A DNA stretch of 14,405 bases, taken from NCBI GenBank assembly GCA_009733575.1, contig ML770213.1, forward strand, positions 1 to 14,405, read 5' to 3'. The notes under the pieces are model-generated. The model did no database searches and was not told where the DNA came from. It saw nothing but the letters and a program-made list of their open reading frames with translations. The position numbers were made by a program, and so were the translations under genes. Source of the stretch: Gymnopus androsaceus JB14 (lineage: Eukaryota; Basidiomycota; Agaricomycetes; Agaricales; Omphalotaceae). Position 1 is the first letter of the stretch. Each line of letters starts with the position of its first letter. This document shows, in pieces, positions 8,180-14,405 of this stretch.

Positions 8180-8640
8180 AATTAAGATATGTGACGCAGG
8201 TGAACATGTGCTCCATCTATTGACATGTACTGGATTGAAACTTAGGATGTGGGTGAACATGGGTTGCATATATTAACATGTACTGAGTAAAAACATAGGA
8301 CTGAACTGAACATTGGTTGCATATGTAGACATATACTGGGATAAAACCCGAGATATGTTTTAACATGGGTTGCAACATGAGACATGTACTCAAGTCAAAC
8401 ATTGGGTATGATCAAAGATATACTGAAGAAGAGCCTAGGCTATAGCTTAACATGCCTGGCACATATGCAACATGTACTGAAAAAATACCTAATACACATC
8501 TGAACATAGGCTGGAGAGCTCAAAAAACATATGCTTTGGACAGAAAACATGTACTTTGAAGTATCAAACATGTATTAAAATTGACAAAAAACCTTGCAAC
8601 CTAGTTTAAAAACCCATGTACTTTGGGGTCATAGACATGT
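8180..8640 (-). repeat. Right minisatellite array, 53-bp unit, inverted relative to the left array
   Basis: On the minus strand four successive units are each exactly 53 bp: 8339-8391, 8286-8338, 8233-8285 and 8180-8232. They begin C/GAGTAC/TATGT and contain ATGCAACCCATGTTCA. Further right (8392-8640) less regular units follow, including one of 34 bp matching the left array's period and one of 54 bp. The unit looks like the 34-bp left unit plus about 19 bp. Confidence 0.85.
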
Positions 8641-8674
8641 GCTGCAGATTATTTTTTGCACAGTATTATTGCCA

Positions 8675-8783
8675 TATATATGTCTTGAAGCACATTTCAT
8701 AGTGTCATAGCATCAAGGTCCTACTCATAGCTCCATATATGTGGGCAGAGTAGCCTGGGCTGACACGGTATATGTGGTCGGCA
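8675..8783. repeat. Direct repeat DR2 (pairs with 6761-6873)
   Basis: Same orientation as DR1, with the exact core GTGGGCAGAGTAGCCTGGG. DR1 and DR2 lie just outside the inverted arrays. Their divergence rules out a recent target-site duplication. Confidence 0.85.
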
Positions 8784-8874
8784 TGTTCATGATGGTGGTT
8801 GCAGAAAGGGTCAGAGGTTTTTGGGGTTAGGGGGGGACTCGGGGGAGTGCAATACAAATAGAGTTTCAGTGATG
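8705..8874 (-). other. Exon-like open segment overlapping DR2
   Basis: Open for about 56 codons after a possible acceptor (CCATCAG, ending 8875), stopping with TGA at 8705-8707. The translation includes CTPPSPPLTPKTSDP, then CNHHHEHADH, then PGYSAHIYGAMSR. The Pro-rich and Cys/His-rich parts look protein-like, and the last part matches the DR1 reading. It may be an exon of the gene at 5948-6801 now separated by the repeat block, or a decayed duplicate. No family recognised. Confidence 0.3.
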
Positions 8875-9123
8875 CTGATGGTCAATAGTGACCAGGAATT
8901 CTCGAAAATGTTTTCTTTCGCAACTTTCTCATTCAGGGTTCATCAGGGTTGTCCATGCTTACAGACTAAAACTTAAAATCTCCCCGGTGTTTCTGAGACC
9001 TGTCAGTCCCAGGTCCATCATAGACCACATTTATCTTTGATTGCACAAGGGGCTGTCAGAATAGTCTAAAAATGGCAAGCCATGGTAGCAAAGCTCACTC
9101 AGTACAATGTCTTGCTTCTTGTT

Positions 9124-9436
9124 TCAAATTTTTTTGTTCAAGGTCCAGGCTGGCTGGTCCGGGTAGAGCATGATAAGGCTGCAAGTGATGTATGTGTCCC
9201 TAAAAGTTTTAATTATTCTGGAGACAAGCACATCTGTATCTATGTATAATGAAGTGCCGCCACTGGCAATATTGGCTCTGAACCTCACCCTGTGGCAGCT
9301 CTCAATACTGCCGGTTTTCTCCTGGGTACTGCTGCCGCCAGCTGGACACCAAATTTCCCATCCATGCAAACAAGAACCATCAGAACGGAGGAACAAAAGC
9401 GCCTCATCAGTAAATTGGGGAGAAGTAGGCAATCGC
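9124..9436 (-). other. Exon-like open segment, unknown protein
   Basis: A minus-strand frame open for about 104 codons follows a possible acceptor (ATACCTCAG, ending 9437). It reads SPQFTDEALLFLRSDGSCLH and later SGGTSLYIDTDVLVSRII. No start codon lies nearby. Upstream, about 9460-9545, PETFAFSAPFPVASGSIDQE may be another exon, but the joining intron would be only 31 nt and the phases do not match cleanly. Two other frames are also open here, so coding status is uncertain. Confidence 0.25.
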
Positions 9437-9566
9437 CTGAGGTATCATTGCAAGTTAGTTCAATGACTATTTGCAAGAGGCTCTTGATCAATACTACCAC
9501 TGGCAACCGGAAATGGAGCAGAAAATGCGAAAGTCTCAGGCCTGACCAGGTCAAAACTGAAATTTA

Positions 9567-9899
9567 GGATTGCTTACCTCTGTGGACATGGACAGGGATG
9601 AGATGTGGGTCAAGTTGAGCTCTGAGTACCGGTACTATAAACCTTGAGTGCTGGGATTCTGTGAGACCCGGTGCACGAAACGGATCTCGAACCAACATAT
9701 CCCGAATGTCTCCCACCTAGATGCAGGTGGAGACCAAATGTGACCACCCGGGTAACCGTGCCGTAAGGTGGGTCTGGACAGTAGTATGAGTGTTGTACGG
9801 AACAGTACAAGCCTCAGAGGTGCAAGGAACAGTGTACGGGCCACCTGCTGACGTAATCAGGAGGAAGCGGGTGGTATTGTGGTCCGATGACCAGAAATG
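9567..9899. other. No gene recognised
   Basis: GC-richer than the repeat block to its left. Short open frames occur on both strands, but none has a start with a plausible product. A word close to a pol III B-box (GGTTCGAGATCC, minus strand near 9683-9694) lacks any tRNA fold around it. Confidence 0.4.
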
Positions 9900-10222
9900 A
9901 GTGGGAGTGGATGGGATATGGGTGAAGGGGTGGTCCAAAAAGGTGTAATTAAGTCCGAATATGGATATATATGCGGATGGCCATGACACAAAACTACAGG
10001 ACGGAAATAGCGTGATCAAGCGGGTGAACATAGGGTGAAAGGGGCCGGAAAATAGCGTGGATGTCGGAGCTGAGTAACTATGTTCAAGAAGCGGACGGAA
10101 ATGAGGACGTGACGAGTGGCATGGAACTAGGGTGAAAGCGGATGGGAATATGGTAGAGCAGGTGGATTCAGCGCTGAGAAGCGGCGCTGGAAATAGCGTT
10201 AGGAGCGGTGCAGGAATTGAGT
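9900..10222 (-). repeat. Imperfect minisatellite, about 45-bp unit
   Basis: On the minus strand, units begin ACGCTATTTTCCG and continue CCCTTTCACCCTATGTTCA. Clear copies: 10199-10155 (45 bp), 10154-10111 (44), 10110-10059 (52), 10058-10014 (45) and 10013-9963 (51), with degraded copies on both sides. One minus-strand frame (9717-10244) stays open for about 175 codons through the array but has no ATG at its start. The repeat explains that frame better than a gene does. Confidence 0.75.
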
Positions 10223-11605
10223 CGAAGGCGGACTGGCTTCCCAAGAGCGAGAGTTTCTAGAGTGTACCGCCGCAGACAACACAATAATAGAAGCTCCCGG
10301 CGGGCAGCTGTTGGTTTGTTCGTAGTGTAAGGAGAAGTTAGAAGGTACGCACGGTGATCTCTTGGACGTGGCAGATCTATTGGTAGTCTAACCGGATCCA
10401 AGCCTATCGCTAGTTTATTATATGCAGACTGACATGGGCCTTCCGACACAGAGCAGGGAGAATAGGCGTACAGCTGGTTACGAAGAGATAGAATAGAGAG
10501 TACAACAGACCAGATGACATAGAAAGAAGAAGGATTGAACTTTCGGAATAATACTAATGGTATCAGCAATCGTACAGACGGAGTGCACTGGACTCGGGGT
10601 TGTGCTACTTATCATATGTGTAGGGTTGGCTTTGTTAATGTCGTTTCGAGAGCTCTAAGTTGTGATGTTACCATCAACTGTTCGGTCAAGAGCATCCCTG
10701 TTGAAATGGCAGGAGAGTGATGCTGGGTAGAAATTTCCATCCTGTAGTAACAAGGAAATGCACCTGCACTGATACAATGGTAAAGCAAGCTAACAAAGAA
10801 GACGACCTGACAATGTAATGTAACTTGAGCGCTAGGAAAGTGGTTAAACCGCGGATGGTCAGGAAAAGACGTGGGAGAGTATTCCGCGAGGACGAATCAG
10901 CGTATCCATCGGGAGGAAACCATCCAAGCTTGGGTGCCGGGTTCCGGTAGCAGGGTGGATAGGCGCGCGTCTCTGTGATGAGAATGTGCTGCACGCCACA
11001 TGCCTGACAGCATTCCTGATCTTGCCTACTCTATTTGATGTTATTTTTACTAAGAACACACTGTCACTATTCGTTCTATCAATTGAATCACTGGAACCTA
11101 ATCCAAATCCAACAGCCCAAAAAAAAGCTTTACCCACTGGCCCATGACAAGACGACGCTTTTTGATTTGAAGGCTTTCTTAGCTAACATGGATGAACTGT
11201 TCAATGTGGGGTAGATGGCTCGAAAATACGAATGAGTAATCCATATTAATCAAAATCTGGTCTCAACCAGACTACCCTATTATACTCCAGACTGCGCAGT
11301 TTAACATCTACAAGTGTACTCAACAAACCTCTAACAATTAAGGATTCCATTAGTGGCGCTCTTACAGATGTACGAACAATTACATAGATGGTAGGAGCAC
11401 TACATCCTAAATCGCTTGACGCGTACGGCGCGGCCACAAGCTGATCTTCTTAGGCACAAGTGTACACCGCCAGTGATTAAATAATAGTTGAACAAAAACA
11501 AACACTGATATACAACCTACTCTGACATTGAGGATATGGGAAACAAATATATTACAACAAATTTTTGTGATACCAGTCACAATATTCCACAAAGATTAGA
11601 TGCTA
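10223..11605. other. No gene recognised; possible relics only
   Basis: Several minus-strand frames of 90-135 codons exist (for example 10168-10569 and 10686-10994), but they start at non-ATG codons and show no domain. TGGTATCAG at 10558-10566 matches the first nine bases of a copia-type tRNA-iMet primer-binding site, without a recognisable LTR before it or gag after it. A short basic reading (VPKKISLWPRRTRQAI, minus strand, ending near 11407) looks like a C-terminus but has no supported upstream exon. Confidence 0.4.
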
Positions 11606-11825
11606 CTATAGTATCTTGTGTGCAGCAGTCTCAATTACGCTAAGGAAGAGACAGGTACAGGGAGAGATCATGAATGAGTTGCGAGTATTCCACAGCTAAA
11701 ATGGACATAGGAGGATGGTGTACAAACCATAAACAGAACACAAAACCACATAAGAACACACACAAAAATTAAAAATTTGTACTACTCACCATTCGCACAA
11801 AGCTACGCCACCACAGTTTACACAT
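11606..11825 (-). CDS. Possible two-exon mini-gene, 41 residues
   Basis: ATG at 11825. Exon 1 is 11825-11790, intron 11789-11696 (94 nt, GTGAGT...TTTTAG), exon 2 11695-11606 ending in TAG. Both exons join in phase 0. A TATA-like CTATAAA lies 106 bp upstream. The product starts MCKLWWRSFVRM and ends ETAAHKIL; no family recognised. The strong donor, the TATA box and the kept frame argue for a transcript; the tiny product argues against a conventional gene. Confidence 0.25.
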
Positions 11826-11930
11826 AGGCCTAGGGTAGCTGTGGTGGTTCAGACACAGCACACGGTACGCTGAAGGCGCAGAAGGTCGCGCTCCGCACAC
11901 CCCCACACCTCAATCTCTCCACTCGTTAGA

Positions 11931-11937
11931 TTTATAG
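11931..11937 (-). promoter_or_regulatory. TATA-like box upstream of the mini-gene
   Basis: CTATAAA on the minus strand, followed by about 100 bp of GC-richer leader before the ATG at 11825. The leader stands out sharply from the AT-rich surroundings. Confidence 0.35.
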
Positions 11938-11939
11938 AG

Positions 11940-12428
11940 CATTATAAATCAAATTATTTTGCAAAATGATTAATCACTATGATTCAGCAAGAAACACTAG
12001 CGTTCATCATGCATTAAATCCACTTACTATGCATACACAAAAATCCAAGTCACAACAGCATCGCTGAATCATCGAAACACCCTCTCTCTCTCGCTCACCA
12101 GCCAATAAAACAAACCACCACACAAAAAAAGTAGGTATATTATAAAAAAGAAAAAATAAAAGAAAGCATTATGAATAGGAAAAAAAACATAATATATAAA
12201 AGAAGATTATAATGGATTAGGTTATAAATAAGCATTTAACAATGTATAAAGCTCCAAAAGAATGAGAAAAGTTGATACGATAGCAATTGAAAAAGTAATT
12301 AATAACAATACTAGATGAGGCTCAGAATCAGGAAGCCAGAAGGCAGGAAGTGGGAGGCAGGAGGCATGGGGAAGCAGGAGATAGATATAGGCATTATTTA
12401 TCCATGCATCAGCAAAAACTGTTTTGGG
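11940..12428. other. AT-rich, A-rich low-complexity stretch
   Basis: From about 12118 to 12300 the plus strand is dominated by A runs and AT steps, with no sustained open frame. Around 12320-12370 a GGAAGC/GGAGGCAGGAG purine-rich patch occurs. No gene, RNA or paired repeat is seen. Confidence 0.6.
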
Positions 12429-12611
12429 CCCAGGAGGATTTAAGGTCACCTAGTCCTCTTAGGCAACCTGAGGCATCCTAGTTGGCCCAGGAAAAAGGGT
12501 AAAACTTTGGACACCTCAGGTATCCTAGTCATCCTGGGATATTCTGGGATGTCCTGGGGCAGCCTGAGGGTGTCCTGGGGCATCCCAGGATGCCCCAGGA
12601 CATCCCAGGAC
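12429..12611. repeat. CCAGGA/TCCTGG dyad-rich repeat cluster
   Basis: The words CCAGGA, TCCTGG, GGGATGTCC and their complements recur every 10-20 bp. The core is a near-continuous palindrome: 15-bp arms at 12571-12585 and 12588-12602 around a CA centre. The earlier GGATGTCCTGGGG (12547-12559) can also pair with 12593-12605. It would form strong hairpins on either strand. It ends exactly where the hAT-like terminus begins. Confidence 0.75.
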
Positions 12612-12765
12612 TAGTGATGTGCCGGCTCGGCCTGAAAGCCGTGGGCCGGGCCAAGCCGAGCCAAGCCAGGCCATCAAAAGCCGGGCTTTGATAGATGGCC
12701 TGAGAGGGCTTTTGGCCCGGCCTCAATTTCAGAAAGCCCTAGGCCGGGGCTTTTTATGCAAAACA
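12612..12765. mobile_element. hAT-like transposon terminus (single end)
   Basis: Begins TAGTGATGTGCCGG. TAGTG fits the 5'-YARNG rule of hAT terminal inverted repeats. It is followed by a dense run of GGCCGGGC/GCCCGGCC-type words (12623-12631, 12643-12652, 12679-12690, 12713-12722, 12740-12752), typical of hAT subterminal repeats in plants and fungi. No opposite end and no transposase occur in the window, so this is a truncated or very small non-autonomous copy. The assignment is inferred from termini only. Confidence 0.4.
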
Positions 12766-13291
12766 GGTCGTATGAGTTTTCTTTCCAATTTTCCGGAAAA
12801 GCTTATCTTTTTATCTCATTGATTAGATATGCCAAATATGGATTGGAAACTTTCAGTCTACTAACCTGGGCTCTGTCCGCAATGTGGGTATCTTTGCGCA
12901 CCCAGATTCCTTGCTCTTAAAGAGTTTTGCTGGTTCAAAGCAGGAGTTCTGTATGCAGTAGGGCGTTGAGCCACGTCGCTTGCAGAAAGGCTGTCCTGCA
13001 AGCGCCAAGCCCAAAACTTATATATATAATTGTCTATACTAAAACTCATAGTGGACTACACAGCCTGCTAAACCCTTCAGAAGGAACAAGCAGGCCATAT
13101 ATTGTAAGATTCGGAAAATGTTACATCTGAATCTAAGAAAATGTACACTCAGTATCTACACTATTGGTACTTGTGCTGAAGAGTGATGGGATACTTTCGA
13201 CATCAGAATTGACAGTTCCGCAGCAAAAAACTGCCTCCACAACTTCGACAACTTTTGAAAATATTCGGCTAATGCGTTTCTTGATTTGGGT
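12766..13291. other. No gene recognised
   Basis: No sustained frame with a start and no recognisable domain. A short minus-strand frame (12861-13049) is Arg/Gln-rich without a family. A TATATATAA word occurs at about 13020. A weak 7-bp hairpin (GCCTGCT...AGCAGGC, 13063-13095) is present. Confidence 0.45.
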
Positions 13292-13734
13292 TCAACGATT
13301 AGCATGAACAGCTGGGGTTCTGAGATTTATTAATGATGAGATCAGCCCATATCGCCAATAGAAAAGCTACATACCGGAATTCTGTCAAACAAGTGTGCTG
13401 AATGTGATTCTGAATTATATGGCAGACACAGTGAATGGCAATAAAAGATTGCTATCAAAGATAAATCAATCGATGGCACATGAATTAGTGTTAAAATTAC
13501 TTTGTTCATGATGCGGCGATGAAGAGCCTCAGCAGTAGATTCGACATTGATAACAGCAATACCAGATATAGGTGGTGTGCTCAAGTTGTAGGTCCAGATA
13601 TCATTTGAGACAGATTGCATGGTGTTGTATCGAGAGCAGAAAAACAGAGATTGGGTTTTCAAAGGTGAGAAATGGAAGCACTGGAACTGTACAGATAATT
13701 CTGGTAGTTGTAACTCGTGACTTCTTACACTCAT
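13292..13734 (-). CDS. Possible three-exon small protein, 112 residues, unknown function
   Basis: ATG at 13734. Exon 1 is 13734-13501, intron 13500-13452 (49 nt, GTAATT...CACTAATTC...GATAG), exon 2 13451-13375, intron 13374-13320 (55 nt, GTATGT...CTCAG), exon 3 13319-13292 ending in TGA. Frame is kept across both junctions. The product begins MSVRSHELQLPELSVQFQC, contains ISGIAVINVESTAEALHRR and a Cys/His stretch (AIHCVCHIIQNHIQHTC), and ends TPAVHANR. No domain recognised. The frame is also open upstream of the ATG to about 13854, so the true start may be further up. Two canonical introns are the main support. Confidence 0.35.
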
Positions 13735-13754
13735 AATTGTGTTTCCTTCAAAAA

Positions 13755-13991
13755 ATGAGTGCGCCCTCATGCCCAGTGCGCAATCCAGCGCCAACACACA
13801 AAATAACTTCCTCTGACAACATAGGAGAGATCCTACCTTCACATGCGGCAGCACGTGATCGGGCTGCGGTGATTGCTGCCGAGTCTGAGAAAGTTAAAGC
13901 CAAATCCAAATTTATCCCCAACAAGCAGACAGAGAGTGGGAACTCTCTCACCACGGTCTGCCCTGTTTATCTACATCTGGAAAATGATTGA
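13755..13991 (+). CDS. ORF of 78 residues, unknown
   Basis: ATG at 13755, TGA at 13989-13991. The product begins MSAPSCPVRNPAPTHKITSS and has a charged helical middle (AAARDRAAVIAAESEKVKAK). It starts 20 bp from the divergent ATG of the minus-strand candidate at 13734, leaving no room for separate promoters, so probably at most one of these two starts is right. No family recognised. Confidence 0.25.
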   Translation: MSAPSCPVRNPAPTHKITSSDNIGEILPSHAAARDRAAVIAAESEKVKAKSKFIPNKQTESGNSLTTVCPVYLHLEND

Positions 13992-14405
13992 GAAAAATGA
14001 ATAGAAAAAAAGAAATTCGTGCTAAATTTCCTAAACCAGAAAGAGCCATTATTGGTGCTGGGAAATATTGCGGGAAATTATACTTTTTATGGCTGATTTC
14101 CCGCTCTGAATTATATTTGGAATATATTGACTTTCATGGTGAAGAAAAAAACCCTTTCACGGCAAGTTTCCCGCCCATGAAATCAAGTGGGAATAGTCCC
14201 TTTTCATGTCATTTTTCCTTTGTATGAAATAGATATAATACACCCCCGGAAAAACCTTGTGATATTACCCCTTTCATGGCCCAAATTAATCATTAATTTC
14301 GCCCGTAAAACAAAACTGAAGATTATTGACCGACAAGTGGTCGACGATTGGTCAACAATATGCAGACCATCGAGTCCTAATCGGTTACTCAGTGGAATCG
14401 GAAGA
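13992..14405. repeat. AT-rich tail with recurring TTTCATGG and TTTCCCGC words
   Basis: TTTCAYGG/T occurs at 14132, 14155, 14202 and 14272, with CCATGAAA at 14175. GCGGGAAAT (14070-14078) is inverted at 14096-14104, and TTTCCCGC recurs at 14167. An open plus-strand frame (13988-14227) is explained by low complexity. Such clusters are often subterminal motifs of transposons, but no end was found. Confidence 0.35.

Noticed and set aside
7002..8640. CRISPR-like array
   Set aside because: Units are contiguous, diverged and without unique spacers between exact repeats; this is a eukaryotic minisatellite.
6761..8783. DR1/DR2 as LTRs of one element
   Set aside because: They lack TG...CA ends, a primer site, a polypurine tract or any pol sequence between them, and are too short and diverged.
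9292..9567. 91-codon plus-strand frame
   Set aside because: Starts at a non-ATG position in a region where several frames on both strands are open; the minus-strand reading looks more protein-like but is itself weak.
9683..9694. GGTTCGAGATCC (minus strand) and GGTTCGAATTAC (near 2738) as tRNA B-boxes
   Set aside because: No matching A-box, acceptor stem or cloverleaf could be drawn around either.
10558..10566. TGGTATCAG as a copia primer-binding site
   Set aside because: Nine matching bases could arise by chance in this length; no LTR end before it and no gag after it. Kept only as a remark.
13063..13095. GCCTGCT/AGCAGGC hairpin
   Set aside because: A 7-bp stem with a 19-nt loop is expected by chance in this length.

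Overview
The window looks like a piece of a filamentous fungal genome, most likely an Agaricomycete (Basidiomycota). I infer this from short spliceosomal introns (about 31-100 nt, GT...AG, with CTRAC/CTAAC-type branch sequences), CT-rich leaders, TATA boxes and abundant decayed Ty1/copia DNA. It is mostly a repeat-rich accessory region. I see no rRNA, tRNA, CRISPR array or bacterial-type operon.

Region by region. (1) 1-2345, minus strand: the best-supported gene, a multi-exon P-loop NTPase of unknown function with Walker A and Walker B motifs. It runs off the left edge, and its last exon in the window is 240 open codons with no stop. (2) 2346-3030: a divergent promoter region with a CACGTG box and a 26-bp inverted repeat, then what looks like the 5' end of a plus-strand gene with two well-formed introns. 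That gene appears cut off by (3) a heavily frameshifted copia RT/RNase H fossil at about 3090-3880. (4) 4580-5947: a second, different copia remnant. It has a 370-codon RT-tail/RNase H reading frame with a mutated RT active site, a polypurine tract and a 268-bp 3' LTR; its 5' half is missing. The LTR edge at 5947 abuts (5) a minus-strand multi-exon coding region (about 5948-6801) that it seems to have truncated. (6) 6761-8783: a composite repeat. Imperfect direct repeats of about 110 bp flank two related minisatellite arrays (34-bp units on the plus strand, 53-bp units on the minus strand) in inverted orientation around a non-coding spacer of about 0.9 kb. (7) 8705-9436: two exon-like minus-strand segments. 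(8) 9900-10222: an imperfect ~45-bp minisatellite. (9) 10223-12428: mostly featureless, with one possible TATA-driven minus-strand mini-gene (11606-11937) and an A-rich stretch. (10) 12429-12765: a CCAGGA/TCCTGG dyad cluster touching a hAT-like transposon terminus. (11) 13292-14405: a possible small three-exon minus-strand gene, an overlapping plus-strand ORF and an AT-rich tail with a recurring TTTCATGG motif.

The genes do not form an operon or a recognisable pathway. The common theme is a host locus broken up by retroelements and minisatellites. The intact-looking part is the NTPase gene; most of the rest is relic or weakly supported coding sequence.
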